Positions 54,901 to 60,160 of a stretch of 64,000 nucleotides of DNA are shown here, piece by piece; within the stretch, counting starts at the first letter, position 1; every line of letters begins with the position of its first letter. Source of the stretch: Platerodrilus igneus (Eukaryota > Arthropoda > Insecta > Coleoptera > Lycidae); the NCBI GenBank assembly GCA_036346225.1, contig JARFIW010001185.1, positions 1,178,001-1,242,000 on the forward strand, given 5' to 3'. A program made the translations under genes and the position numbers. The notes under the pieces were generated by a model. It did not search any database. It worked only from the letters and a program-made list of their open reading frames with translations, and was not told the DNA's origin.

Positions 54901-55317
54901 CGATGATTCTGCAAATCTTGCATGGATTGAAAAATTAACTTACGATATTCATTTTAATATTTTAACATATTTAAAACTTGAACGTGGCTACTTACCTTGG
55001 CGAGCTGCATTTTCCAATTTGAACAATTTAAATAAGCTGTTAAAGAGACATGCAATATATGGAACTTTTAAGGTAATTATTTTTAAGTTTTTCATTAATT
55101 ATAGTCCCATGTTATAGCAATACGTGAAACAACTTTTAACACCCATTTATAGTCAAATAGGTGGGTTTAAGCTACCTGAAGATTCAGACGATAACTTAGA
55201 AATTATAAAACATCAAGTACAAGTAACAGCATGGGGTTGTAGGTTTGAAGTAGGAGGTTGCACTGAGGAGGCACGTAAATTGTTCAGTGAATGGCTAGAA
55301 AAACCTGAAAAGAACAG
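9814..55317 (+). CDS. M1-family membrane alanyl aminopeptidase (aminopeptidase N-like), partial, six exons
   Basis: A zinc exopeptidase that removes N-terminal residues from peptides; insect relatives are usually gut-surface ectoenzymes. Exons 9814-9973, 10016-10438, 39419-39751, 39798-40002, 54795-55072 and 55118-55317 join in phase, giving 1599 coding bases (533 codons' worth) with no stop or frameshift. Order: end of the N-terminal beta domain, [17 protein letters not shown] with NEGFA 18 residues on, YDKGS, then the helical C-terminal domain from about the fourth exon. Family members are about 900-1000 residues, so the signal peptide, first domain, C-terminus and any GPI or membrane anchor lie outside the window. 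All catalytic residues are present. The specific paralogue cannot be named. Confidence 0.95.
9974..10015 (+). other. 42-bp intron
   Basis: Begins GTATTC and ends TTTTATAG. Reading through would add 13 residues and then hit TAG at 10013-10015. Removing it joins SAIRQ to [10 protein letters not shown], exactly as in the family. Its length is a multiple of three. Confidence 0.85.
10016..10438 (+). CDS. Aminopeptidase exon b: catalytic zinc site
   Basis: 141 codons with no stop. It carries [20 protein letters not shown] (exopeptidase motif that binds the substrate N-terminus), then [20 protein letters not shown] and [13 protein letters not shown]. The two His of HELAH and the Glu of NEGFA are the zinc ligands, and the Glu of HELAH is the general base. 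It ends at KTSHP before GTAAGT, in phase 0. Confidence 0.97.
10439..10999. other. Intron 2 flank left of element A
   Basis: No gene or repeat boundary recognised. It ends with TGCT (10996-10999), the left target duplication of element A. Confidence 0.5.
11000..11830 (+). repeat. Element A left (5') LTR
   Basis: Starts TGTTACGTGCCAAGGG and ends GGAATGACA. By eye it differs from the right LTR by roughly ten substitutions and a 1-base gap. It contains G+C-rich promoter-like DNA and a GTGAGTAA splice-donor-like site near 11502. Confidence 0.95.
11832..11849 (+). promoter_or_regulatory. Putative primer binding site of element A
   Basis: TGGCGCC follows the left LTR after one base. TGGCGCC is the usual start of sites that pair with the tRNA-Lys 3' end. 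The bases that follow (TTCAACGTAGA) are not a full match, so the tRNA is tentative. Confidence 0.5.
13050..13301 (+). pseudogene. Gypsy RNase H C-terminal fragment of element A
   Basis: Only the end of an RNase H domain remains: [20 protein letters not shown], then [20 protein letters not shown]. The HRPGK...DALSR signature is typical of Ty3/Gypsy Pol just before integrase. No RT precedes it and no integrase follows; its own stop follows 25 codons after DALSRD. It shows that element A derives from a Gypsy-type ancestor on this strand. It has no function alone. Confidence 0.85.
13302..14277. other. Non-coding interior of element A
   Basis: T-rich sequence without recognised coding. It ends in TCCGC (14273-14277), the left target duplication of element B. 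Confidence 0.5.
14278..14460 (-). repeat. Element B 3' LTR (left in window)
   Basis: On the window strand it starts TGTAAATAATTGAAGTG and ends AATTTAACA. It matches 20750-20932 with a single A/T difference seen near 14296. Confidence 0.95.
14461..14472 (-). promoter_or_regulatory. Polypurine tract of element B
   Basis: On the minus strand ATGGGGGGAGTA directly abuts the 3' LTR. This is the expected plus-strand primer position. Confidence 0.85.
14535..15779 (-). pseudogene. Bel/Pao integrase of element B
   Basis: Would insert the cDNA. The frame is open from just after a TGA (15779-15777) to the stop at 14535, about 410 codons. It begins with a zinc-binding region ([13 protein letters not shown], then CIKCFW) and passes through [20 protein letters not shown], whose Asp begins the catalytic core. 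[12 protein letters not shown] gives the second Asp and [12 protein letters not shown] the Glu. [11 protein letters not shown] and the C-terminal WKLGRVIK are typical Bel/Pao features. The domain itself looks intact; it is only cut off from the rest of Pol. Confidence 0.92.
15797..16608 (-). pseudogene. RNase H and linker of element B Pol
   Basis: Two open stretches. 16608-16084 reads [42 protein letters not shown] and [10 protein letters not shown], the Bel/Pao RNase H core with its Glu and Asp. 16081-15797 is the helical linker before integrase ([14 protein letters not shown]). They are in different frames from each other, from the RT upstream and from the integrase downstream, so at least two indels lie here. 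Confidence 0.88.
16535..18844 (-). pseudogene. Protease and reverse transcriptase of element B
   Basis: One frame runs from 18844 to 16535 with a single TAG at 17987-17989. The N-terminal part has knuckles [27 protein letters not shown] and [13 protein letters not shown], then a DUF1758-like protease whose usual D-S/T-G-S site reads [10 protein letters not shown], so the catalytic Asp appears lost. After the TAG come [40 protein letters not shown] and [12 protein letters not shown] (catalytic Asp pair), then [12 protein letters not shown]. The frame fails at an (AT)n run at about 16545-16560 just after [12 protein letters not shown], the start of RNase H. Confidence 0.92.
18846..20262 (-). 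pseudogene. Gag of element B, split by SINE
   Basis: The capsid-like Gag starts at ATG 20262 ([20 protein letters not shown]). It has an N-terminal helical region and a DUF1759-type core ([20 protein letters not shown], then [35 protein letters not shown]). At 19291 the frame runs into the SINE. Beyond the SINE the same frame continues ([22 protein letters not shown]) to a stop near 18848, where a small shift leads into the knuckle-protease frame. Confidence 0.9.
18976..19277 (+). mobile_element. tRNA-derived SINE inserted in element B
   Basis: About 302 bp flanked by a perfect 14-bp duplication TGTAATCTAATTTG (18962-18975 and 19278-19291). The head is tRNA-like, with an A-box-like TGGATCAATGTAG at 18986-18998 and a B box GGTTCAAATCC at 19030-19040. 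A middle body carries CACGTTAAAGATCCC, similar to motifs I recall in conserved SINE central domains. The tail ends GGAAATGTAAATGAAC rather than poly(A). It interrupts the Gag frame of B; cutting out 316 bases restores phase there. Confidence 0.9.
20731..20749 (-). promoter_or_regulatory. tRNA-Tyr primer binding site of element B
   Basis: On the minus strand CTTGGTCCTTCGAGCCGGA follows the 5' LTR. From TGGTCC onward it is complementary to the 3' end of insect tRNA-Tyr as I recall it (...CCGGCTCGAAGGACCA). Confidence 0.8.
20750..20932 (-). repeat. Element B 5' LTR (right in window)
   Basis: 183 bp, partner of 14278-14460, followed by TCCGC. Confidence 0.95.
20933..21587. other. Non-coding interior of element A right of element B
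   Basis: C- and T-rich DNA without a recognised domain. Open frames here (for example 20958-21206 and 21347-21643) have low-complexity Ser/Leu composition and no family likeness. Confidence 0.5.
21588..22050 (+). repeat. About 45-bp minisatellite inside element A
   Basis: Nine or ten imperfect units, each beginning near GTTATCTTAC followed by ACTACC-TTAGTAATAAC and TTTAATATC. Unit lengths counted by eye are 40-47 bp. Divergence rises towards the right end. Confidence 0.85.
22051..22696. other. 3' interior of element A
   Basis: No coding seen. The bases before the right LTR (TTGTGGCTTTGTCGCGAT) do not form an obvious polypurine tract, so the usual primer may be lost or displaced. A TGGCGCC heptamer recurs near 22560. 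Confidence 0.5.
22697..23526 (+). repeat. Element A right (3') LTR
   Basis: 830 bp, co-linear with 11000-11830, followed by TSD TGCT at 23527-23530. Confidence 0.95.
23531..24228. other. Intron 2 between element A and foldback
   Basis: AT-rich DNA; nothing recognised. Confidence 0.5.
24229..25020. mobile_element. 792-bp foldback (MITE-like) element
   Basis: A long inverted repeat. The left end TATACAGGATGTCTCACGAG pairs with the right end, whose reverse complement reads TATACAAGGTGTCCCACGAG. Arms of about 340 and 310 bp (24229-24570 and about 24707-25020) enclose a loop of about 136 bp. Outer TA dinucleotides fit a TA target site. No coding capacity. Probably mobilised by a Tc1/mariner-type transposase; that assignment is inference from the ends. 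Confidence 0.9.
25280..25640 (+). other. GC-richer LTR-like or promoter-like segment
   Basis: Markedly richer in G+C than its surroundings, with CGCGGAGTG, CCGTCACGACAGG and a terminal TTTTACGTGAGTACATTTT. This parallels the TCTTATGTGAGTAATTTG organisation in the element-A LTR, though without clear base identity. It may be a solo LTR fragment of a related family. No paired copy or TSD found. Confidence 0.35.
25641..28048. other. Intron 2 spacer
   Basis: AT-rich DNA with no supported gene. A short ATG-led piece followed by GGTAAGCAGC near 25996-26015 could mimic a first exon but has no further support. Confidence 0.5.
28049..29279 (-). repeat. Element D left LTR, first part (split by element C)
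   Basis: Matches 37427 to about 38703 with frequent substitutions and indels. The repeat resumes after element C at 35276-35367, where it again matches 38704-38795. The exact outer edge near 28049 is uncertain. Confidence 0.85.
29280..29681 (+). repeat. Element C 5' LTR
   Basis: Starts TGTTACGTCATCATCGAAC and ends CCAACAATCCA. Confidence 0.95.
29682..29701 (+). promoter_or_regulatory. Putative primer binding site of element C
   Basis: TTGGTCCAATCGATCCGAAT abuts the LTR. TGGTCC agrees with the tRNA-Tyr site of element B, but the next bases do not, so the primer tRNA is not clear. Confidence 0.5.
29702..30297. other. 5' leader of element C
   Basis: Non-coding leader between primer site and Gag start. 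No other feature seen. Confidence 0.6.
30298..32154 (+). CDS. Gag-protease polyprotein of element C (Bel/Pao)
   Basis: 618 open codons from ATG 30298. Residues about 110-270 form a DUF1759-type Gag core ([52 protein letters not shown]). Residues about 340-405 carry [27 protein letters not shown] and [13 protein letters not shown] knuckles. Residues about 450-600 are a DUF1758-like aspartyl protease with [12 protein letters not shown] and DMLLGADVY. Gag would package element RNA and the protease would cut the polyprotein. The frame ends at 32152-32154 and RT follows in another frame, whereas Bel/Pao elements usually have one long ORF, so the stop is probably secondary. Confidence 0.93.
   Translation: MAPKKLQVAELELLKIRNMEMWELSNPIQSDPTLKTLFLIETRGVNDLYRNFNTILVAVLASCDEVESLNYNALRKEVDSAYYCILLHLETMKAPQIIENAPSSTGSKLLPLKLPNFNNEVTELASFIDLFDSLVYNNASLSNIEKLNYLFSCCSGESLKIIKSVPISGDNFIISYNALRERFSNPRLLATLHWKAMKDFPPLKSEGPKKLRALIDCFSENLAVLTNLKFPTEHWNFILVDFLLEKLDPFTRKRFELQSDPKQIPNFEDLRYFLTQQCAALETFSSTAPVSYSTTVHTSHTSVPKKSSAFQFKPKVSSNVVSLDTPSSSSDSNNSFSHHCPSCKGNHLIYRCQSFLKKTPTERFDIVKRLRLCLNCLRTDHASMQCKSYNSCRTCAKPHHTLLHFEAQPASSRSAEPTATPMHKNANRTQSASSILANVLSSQTNLNPGVTVLLSTAVVEVQDRSGRYKPIRVLLDPGSQASFIRDDCVSKLWLPRIRSQVPIYGLGQTTSAVNRGAVSCTIRSMLDSEKSLEVTTFVLSSISGKLPSIEVPNNWEYLCGLHFADPTWNSPGTIDMLLGADVYPFIINGGVIHGKFLQPAAINTILVGLLLVPQKLAV
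32155..33872 (+). pseudogene. Reverse transcriptase and RNase H of element C
   Basis: After a scrambled junction (32155-32408, with fragments such as [11 protein letters not shown] and [13 protein letters not shown] in different frames) the RT is open from 32409. It shows [54 protein letters not shown] and [13 protein letters not shown] (catalytic Asp pair). A TGA at 33033-33035 is the only stop before the frame continues through [13 protein letters not shown] and RNase H ([53 protein letters not shown]) to 33872. Confidence 0.92.
33873..34628 (+). pseudogene. Truncated integrase region of element C
   Basis: Two frames. 33873 to about 34120 holds the RNase H-integrase linker (LWWAGPEWL in a shifted frame). 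34095-34628 contains the integrase zinc-binding part: [48 protein letters not shown] and [11 protein letters not shown]. The text then leaves the family pattern and ends in VKLAPLPVF. The D,D,E catalytic core (about 200 residues in element B) is absent, so this copy cannot encode a working integrase. Confidence 0.88.
34629..34867 (+). other. 3' untranslated region of element C with polypurine-like tract
   Basis: AT-rich. TTTGGTGGGCGGTA (34854-34867) abuts the 3' LTR and is the likely polypurine tract, comparable to ATGGGGGGAGTA of element B. Confidence 0.7.
34868..35270 (+). repeat. Element C 3' LTR
   Basis: 403 bp. Compared with the 5' LTR I see an extra T near 34934, a T for C in ACGTGTGTG and a CCCTC/CCCCC change near the end. 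Confidence 0.95.
35276..35367 (-). repeat. Element D left LTR, remainder after element C
   Basis: Matches 38704-38795 (AGTTACCCAAAAGTTGAAG against AGTTTACACAAAAGTCAAAG). It ends ATAACA next to the polypurine-like GCTGGGGGAATT read on the minus strand. Confidence 0.85.
35478..35640 (-). repeat. Three spaced copies of a PBS-like motif in element D
   Basis: On the window strand TCCGGCTTGAAAAACCAC, GTCGGCTTGAAGAACCAC and GCCGGCTCGAAGAACCAG occur at about 35487, 35536 and 35614, each after a run of A and TTTTA. They resemble the 3' end of tRNA-Tyr including CCA. On the minus strand they read as a repeated [15 protein letters not shown] peptide in an open frame (35703-35443) that I do not recognise. 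Confidence 0.6.
35860..35989. mobile_element. Small MITE-like foldback (about 130 bp) in element D
   Basis: Inverted ends: left TATACCGTGTGTTCCAAAAG TCAGTTTACC, and right GGTAAACTGACTTTTGGATC ACCCAGTATA. The left and right arms are complementary with few mismatches and have TA at both edges. No coding. Ends of TAC(A/T)GGGTG type suggest Tc1/mariner mobilisation (inference). Confidence 0.85.
36178..37006 (-). pseudogene. Gypsy-like Gag fossil of element D
   Basis: ATG at 37006 opens [20 protein letters not shown] then [17 protein letters not shown], similar to the N-terminus of some Ty3/Gypsy Gags, and stops after 37 codons. Fragments continue. The last open part (36462-36178) reads [17 protein letters not shown] and [13 protein letters not shown], like the Gag capsid region (SxLLTGxALxxxxxH). 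No zinc knuckle was found. It lies between the right LTR (5' for this strand) and the MITE. Confidence 0.6.
37423..38795 (-). repeat. Element D right LTR (5' LTR on minus strand)
   Basis: About 1373 bp, from TGTGTAACCG to ACGTAACA. It is the intact partner of the split left LTR. Confidence 0.83.
38796..39418. other. Intron 2 between element D and exon c
   Basis: AT-rich. It contains an imperfect inverted pair around 38990-39180 (AGAAAAAGACAAAAT against AAGAAAAAGACAGCT is direct, not inverted). No gene. Confidence 0.5.
39419..39751 (+). CDS. Aminopeptidase exon c: catalytic Tyr and linker
   Basis: 111 codons, phase 0 at both ends. [20 protein letters not shown] then [10 protein letters not shown] contains the tyrosine that stabilises the transition state in M1 enzymes. 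[20 protein letters not shown] and [25 protein letters not shown] follow, as in the family. It ends at CAA before GTGAGA. Confidence 0.96.
39752..39797 (+). other. 46-bp intron
   Basis: GTGAGA to TATATTTAG, with a branch-like GCTAAAAC about 19 bases before the acceptor. It joins TATFKQ to ERYLRDI. Its length is not a multiple of three, so retention would shift the frame. Confidence 0.87.
39798..40002 (+). CDS. Aminopeptidase exon d: start of C-terminal helical domain
   Basis: 68 codons plus one base. ERYLRD, then [22 protein letters not shown] and [11 protein letters not shown] lead into the ERAP1-C-type domain. It ends in phase 1 at GCAG/GTAAGT. Confidence 0.94.
40003..41621. other. Intron 4, left spacer
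   Basis: Mostly AT-rich without features. A 42-codon minus frame at 40857-40729 ([20 protein letters not shown]) has protein-like composition but no family that I recognise. Confidence 0.4.
41622..41790. repeat. Tandem duplication of an 84-bp unit
   Basis: TAATTTAGGGAAAAAATTCT to AATCAACGCTC is repeated at once as TAATTTAGAAAAGGAAATCT to AATCAACACTC, with about ten differences. It may belong to the leader of element F. Confidence 0.75.
41791..42340. other. Spacer before element F
   Basis: No gene seen. It may hold part of a decayed 5' LTR. Confidence 0.4.
42341..42560 (+). repeat. LTR-like repeat R-beta, copy 1 (upstream of element F)
   Basis: TTTTATTGGAACTCGGGCATACTTTAGAAA... to AACTGGTATCGAAT recurs at 51210-51410 (TTTTATTGGAATCTCGAGCATACTTTGG ... 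AACTGGTATTGAAT). The spacing and position fit an LTR end and leader. Confidence 0.7.
43021..46650 (+). pseudogene. Element F: decayed Gypsy-like gag-pol
   Basis: Pieces in Ty3/Gypsy order on one strand. Gag-like reading occurs at 43021-43621. Protease is at 43618-43854 ([23 protein letters not shown] is the active site). RT pieces run from about 44440 ([31 protein letters not shown]) to about 45140 ([33 protein letters not shown]). RNase H is at 45249-45452 ([20 protein letters not shown]). The integrase zinc-binding and core start is at about 45950-46210 ([26 protein letters not shown]). Stops and frameshifts are frequent. No product is expected. Confidence 0.85.
47018..47033 (+). promoter_or_regulatory. 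Putative polypurine tract and 3' LTR start of element F
   Basis: AAAATGGGTGGGGG precedes TGTTGTAATGTCAAGCAAC (from 47034), the layout of a polypurine tract next to a 3' LTR. A matching 5' LTR start was not found. Confidence 0.5.
47034..47620 (+). repeat. Probable 3' LTR region of element F, with repeat R-beta copy 3
   Basis: Starts TGTTGTAATG. AGTAATGTACTAATAGTAGT at about 47515 is shared with 48208, and the next about 90 bases (GTAATTAAAAGAATTAGAAT...) align loosely with R-beta. The end is undefined. Confidence 0.45.
47621..48204. other. Spacer between LTR-like repeats
   Basis: No supported gene. The minus frame at 47935-47726 is unremarkable. Confidence 0.4.
48205..48260 (+). repeat. Repeat R-beta copy 2, left piece (split by hAT)
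   Basis: AAGTAATGTACTAATAGTAG to AATCTAGAC; continues at 51210 after the hAT element. Confidence 0.7.
48261..51201 (+). mobile_element. hAT DNA transposon (Charlie-like), 2941 bp
   Basis: 16-bp terminal inverted repeat CAGAGGTGTCCAAACT at both ends (right end AGTTTGGACACCTCTG). Perfect 8-bp target duplication ATCTAGAC at 48253-48260 and 51202-51209, the hAT hallmark. G+C-rich subterminal CGGCCCGCGGGCC block at the left end. It carries one transposase pseudogene. Confidence 0.97.
49174..50968 (+). pseudogene. hAT transposase (GTF2IRD2/Charlie8-like), interrupted
   Basis: Starts at ATG 49174 ([20 protein letters not shown]). Then come a BED-type finger ([20 protein letters not shown]) crossed by two stops (TAATAA near 49261 and TAG near 49311), a shift near 49530, and 49486-50853 open: [40 protein letters not shown] (catalytic Asp), [36 protein letters not shown] final shift near 50815 moves the dimerisation domain ([20 protein letters not shown]) into another frame. 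The layout resembles the transposase-derived part of vertebrate GTF2IRD2, from memory. Not functional here. Confidence 0.93.
51210..51420 (+). repeat. Repeat R-beta copy 2, right piece
   Basis: Matches 42350-42555 after the hAT insertion. Ends GAACTGGTATTGAATATG. Confidence 0.75.
51421..54794. other. Intron 4, right spacer
   Basis: AT-rich. A single TATACAGGGTGCTTCAGTAAT motif at 53414 looks like one end of a Tc1/mariner-type MITE, but no opposite end was found. TTGGTATCAGGATGC at 53926 after GTGTAACAG looks like an initiator-tRNA-Met primer site after an LTR end; no Copia coding follows. No gene. Confidence 0.45.
54795..55072 (+). CDS. Aminopeptidase exon e: C-terminal helical domain
   Basis: Two bases complete Gly, then 92 codons: [50 protein letters not shown]. 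These are the NY-D-NW, RA-L-DDA-NLA and Y-PW-AA blocks of the ERAP1-C-type domain. The usual Arg before A-L is Lys here. It ends at AAG/GTAATT. Confidence 0.95.
55073..55117 (+). other. 45-bp intron
   Basis: GTAATT to CATGTTATAG. It joins IYGTFK to [11 protein letters not shown]. In the frame of the flanking exons it contains TAA and TAG stops. Confidence 0.87.
55118..55317 (+). CDS. Aminopeptidase exon f: C-terminal domain, continues beyond window
   Basis: 66 codons plus two bases: [37 protein letters not shown] and [15 protein letters not shown], including the conserved W-C-C pattern of aminopeptidase N C-terminal domains. The donor is AACAG/GTATGT. The next exon (family consensus IPPNLRSVVYC) was not found before base 64000. 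Confidence 0.94.
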
Positions 55318-57599
55318 GTATGTTACATTTAAGAAAAGAGCAGGCATGTTACATTTAAAAATTAGCACATAAAAATTGCTTAGGTTGAACCATTTTATTA
55401 TGAAAACTGAATTTATATAGTTTTGAAATTAAAATGTGTGTTGTATTGAACGGTCTACTATTTAAATTCATATTTATTAGGATTGAAAATATATATTAAA
55501 TGTTGATTGTTTATTAGAAACATTAAAGCTTCTACACAACTCTAAATTCTTAAGCATATGAGTGCTTCCTTATAACCTTGATAAGTGGTCATAGTAGTTG
55601 AGATACGCCATTTTAAATAAGCAAATAAATAAATGAGCTCTAAAGAAAATAGTAATTGATCAGATTTTCAATACAGTTCGATATTTTGATTGGTATTTGT
55701 CATTGCCATCATTATTTTCTTTACGTAATATTTATGCAAGATAATTACCTCCTGATTAACAGATCTTAAATATACCTGCTAATAATAAGAGATGTGGGTT
55801 CAACAAGGATGTTGAAATTTAAGTGGAGATGCACAATGAAAATTATACGCTACCAAAGCAGTTTAGGTCAACCGCACAAATTAACATGGTTAAATTGTAC
55901 CACCTATATAGGTTATCATTTAAGTTGGTATTTATATTATTATTATTATTTGACTTAAAATGAAAATGGTTTAAGATATTACGCATTTTATAATACAAAA
56001 ATTGTCATCTAATATTACGAAAGCAGTTTATTTTATATTATATTTTGTAGTTCAAAAATTAAGTGACTGAAATTTAATAACCGTTTAAAATATGATTCAT
56101 AAGGATGCTTGAGCATTAGCTTTAAAATTAAACAAACCAGCACTTTACTGCGTTATTCATTAGTTTAAATAAACTTTTCTTGAATTTATTTATTGCTCGT
56201 CTTTGCAGATCCGAATTTAACATAATGCTGGATTTAGCATCAACTTTACTTAAATTTGTAGTACTCTAAGTACTGCTGTTAATTTAAATCCATCTGCTAA
56301 ATTTTTAGAATCTAATGTGGCTATTCATTTTGTGTATTGATAAAGATGATGCAATACTAGCTGGTATTTTTCCCGTCTAGTACACAATGTTACTTATCAT
56401 GGAAGCAAACCTTGCTAATCAAATTAAAAAAATTATCGACTATACCAAATTCTTTTATTTTGATACACTTCAATGATCTACGAAACCTATTTCAACAATC
56501 CATGCAATAAAATATTCTTTACATATTCTGTTGGGCAAAAAAATACATGTCTAAGTACCCACTAGCTATAAATAGTATCAAAATATAAACTACTTTTAAC
56601 TATCACTCTTAAATACCGTTCATTCCTTGTCCCTGGTGCATGTCTTCTTCAGTGGTATCCAGCAGCTGCAGAGAGCAATATCGCTTCTAAAGCTTCCAAA
56701 TCAACTTTGCTTAGTTACACAAAATTAATTTAACTCAAGCGCGCTTAGGTCTGGACATTAAAATCAAATAATACTGTAATAAAAATTAGAAGTTGTTCTA
56801 TTGCCCAAGAATACTCTTGCTTTATTTTTTCTTATGTCTAGCTTCTATTGTTCTTTTCTCACGTGTTTGTTACCTTTTTATGCATTTTTCATTGTCGTCA
56901 CAATTCCATCCTGGCAACCACCCAACATTACGTCATGCCGCTAGATAATCACGACATGCTGCTAGACAATTGTTGTGCCTCTAAACAATTACACATCGTG
57001 GGAACCGACTATTGCAGCAAAACTGATGATGCTTGGTTTCTCTATTGTGGAATTGAACCACATAGTAAGTAAGTTATTCTACATGATTGTTGACACACAC
57101 TTTCTCAGGCGAGTTACTAATTTGGGGCACTACACAGTTAGATTAATTTTAAGTACGAAATAAATACATATTGTATTTAGCAGAGTTACAATGACTAATT
57201 TAGTTTTTGGATTAATATACTCGGGATAGATGTGTAAAAGTTTTTTGTAAGTCATGAATATTCCGATGATATTCAAACTTCATATAATCTTCTAAAGCAT
57301 CATCAATGATTGATGTATCATTAATGTTAGTATTTGGAGCAATGTCATGGATGCTATAATGGGGTTATTGAAGTGTTATAGAGTTTTATAAAGATCACAA
57401 AATATGACTGGATGCAATAAAACTGTATCAACAATGTACGTGCTTAACAATGTACCTACCAACAGATTGTATGATGAACACACTTTTATATGGAAAGGAA
57501 TTTATCGTTATTGAAAGCACCCTTCCACCCACTTCGAGTACTGAATGAAAGACACTCATTTTCCTCAAAATGATGCACCTAAAGAGGTAGCATCCCCTC
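55318..57599. other. Intron 6, first part
   Basis: AT-rich without supported genes. Open frames at 56848-57072 and 56975-57163 overlap each other and resemble nothing known to me. Confidence 0.5.
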
Positions 57600-60160
57600 A
57601 CTTGTATGGTTGTATAACGAAAAGACGGATAAAATAGGTACACGGACGAAATGGTATTAACACGTTCAAATCTTGCCTAGGGTTAAAGTTGACTCTTTGC
57701 CCATACATTGTGCATACTAATATTGTAATATATAAGGTAGATGTTAAGCTTGGATTCGTTATGATAGAAGATATTTATTGATTGCAGAAACTCAAATGTT
57801 CTTAAACATACTTGATCGAGGCCATTTTGACATAACAAAATTCTATTGTTAGTTCTTTCAAACTGCACCCCTAAAAATTTTCAAATTGGTCCTAGATCCA
57901 TACATTCAAGTTCTATCTTTAACTCTCTAATAATTGAGGTCAATAAAGTTTTGTTTTTGGCAAACACTGCCATATCATCGGCATACATACATGGTGTCAA
58001 TTCTTATTCTGAACCTAGGAAATTTGCATGTAAAAACAAATTTTTCTAAATATTGGTTCCTCTAATTACTTTACTGCAAAATGCTAAGTTAGAAAGTTTT
58101 TAGAAATTAAAACCTGTTTCTTACGCTGCCATCCGATTTTGAATCAGTTCAGTCATTGTTGAATAAATAAATAAAAACACTTATATAATAATACTATTTA
58201 TTATGTTGGACTTGACTGCCATAAAGACTACAACTGTATAAAGAATAAATAACGACACACATTGAATTATTAGGTAAATATTATATAGTTAAATGTTCAA
58301 ATAATCCTCCATTCGCAGCTAGGCAGTAGCCTATTTGATCACAGAACTCTCATTTTACATTTGCTAGAGTGTATTGGGATATTTCTCTGCAGGCTTTAAT
58401 AATAGCTGCTTTTAAATCGACTATCGTTGCAAAAGAATAGTCATTGTCATATAGCTTGTTTTTAAAGTACCCCATAGAAAGAAACCACATGGGTTTAAGC
58501 CTGGTAAGCGAGCTGGCCAATGTACGTTACCACTGTGGACTTATCTCTTATAAGATGCTCAGTTTATCATTCATTGCTTCTATCCATTTACAGCTTCATC
58601 ATATGAAGACGGAATTTCAGTTAAACCGCAAGCAAGTTATCATTTTTCATAAATTGGGTTGTAAGTTCATTTTCTGATCAATCATTTCAGTGCTGTTTTC
58701 CTCTGTATGATAAGTTACGTTAATGATTCTTTAAATCCGGTTAATTGCTTCACTACCAGATGTTCTGAATCAAGTAAATTATCATTTAGTATATTTTCGT
58801 CTTTTTACAAAATTCTCTAAAATCCCATTGATCTAAGTCTGTATGAGCTTTTGTAGCTGTAGTAAATATCTTGTTGATCTCTCGACTTTCCAGATTATTT
58901 AGTGGAAACTGTTCTAATCCAACCAGATATGTAACTGAACGTTTCCTCTTCTGTGATCTATTGTCTGTTCTTTAAATCTTGAGTAACGTTTTCTAGTATG
59001 GAAACATTTTGCTTCTTAAATCATCCTCTATTATAAGTAGGCATGCATTACTTGACAATTGTTCAAAATATTCAGAACCAAGACTTGACTCATCGAATCT
59101 TACATGTTTCGTTCATACAATGTTTTTTTTGTTTCAGAATCGCAAATCCTATAACCACGAATACCAATTGCATATCTTACGATAATACCAGTTTTTGTCC
59201 TATTTTGGAATTTATTTTTATGGCGCTTCGGTATGTGATAAAAAGGTAGTGCCCCAAAACATTTCAAATAACTGATGTTGGGCTTTGCTTATGTCACAAC
59301 TCAGAGTTTTATTATTTAAGGCACCGTGAATTGTTATGTTTCGAATATAAACGACAGTAAGCAATGCTTCCACCCACATTACCTGATGGGTTTGAATCTA
59401 TTAACAATGCCCTCACTCCATCAAGTAAATCTCAATGTGGACGCTCAACAACCCCATTGTGTTTAGGTGTGTAAGTCTAAATCATTCTTTTTGTTTAAGG
59501 TTATGTATTAAAGCCGTTAATAAACAACTGAAATGAAAAACTACTGATTTATTATCAGTATGATCAGAGTTTCCAATATACTTCCTAGTTCTGCCAGTTT
59601 GGTTCTTTCTATTAGAATTACCATCTAATTCAATATGACATTGTTTTCTATATTACCCTAAACGACTACATCTATAACATGCTATCACTACGATTTTTGG
59701 CAACATTTAGCATAAATATTGCATTAGGTTTTGTAACTTCAGGTGTCTTATTTTCGTTCTTAACATTTAAACGAATTTCTTCTATCAACAGACGTTCTTT
59801 AATTAATTTAGTTGTTAAAATATCAAGCTGAATTTGACATATTGACCAAGATATAATATCACATAAACCACGTGAACCTAGTAGTATAACAATAATGATC
59901 CAAAACCTTGTCTCCTAAGCAGTTGAGTTTGCTTACTATGTGTAGCGCTCGTGAAATGCCCATGAATTCTGTGTCACATTTCTTCACGGTGAATAGATCT
60001 GGATGAGATCGGTTCAAAGTTAAATATATTGTGGTACATGAACGTATCTGCCTGATTTCAAAATCATCATTTTCCTTTTGTTGATGGGTCAGCAAGTTCA
60101 GGTTGTTTTTTCTTGATAAATTTGTAAATGCTTCTGTCATCTAACAGTATAGTACGGTTT
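57600..60160 (-). pseudogene. Copia-like retrotransposon remnant, antisense
   Basis: Read right to left. Gag-like frame 60140-59859 (MTEAFTNLSRKNN, ISRALHIVSKLNCLGDK). Integrase end and RT entry at about 59400-59230 (VMWVEALLTVVYIRNITIHG, LNNKTL). A degenerate RT follows, with CMYADDMAVFAKNKTLLTSI at about 57985-57925, then ECMDLGPI, KFLGVQFERTNNRILL. The order and motifs fit Ty1/Copia Pol, in which integrase precedes RT. Stops are frequent. LTRs were not identified. Confidence 0.75.

Noticed and set aside
55921..55965. ATT-rich run near 55935-55955 as a structured repeat
   Set aside because: Simple low-complexity sequence only.
56848..57163. Next aminopeptidase exon
   Set aside because: Neither overlapping frame resembles the expected IPPNLRSVVYC region, and no acceptor precedes a matching phase.
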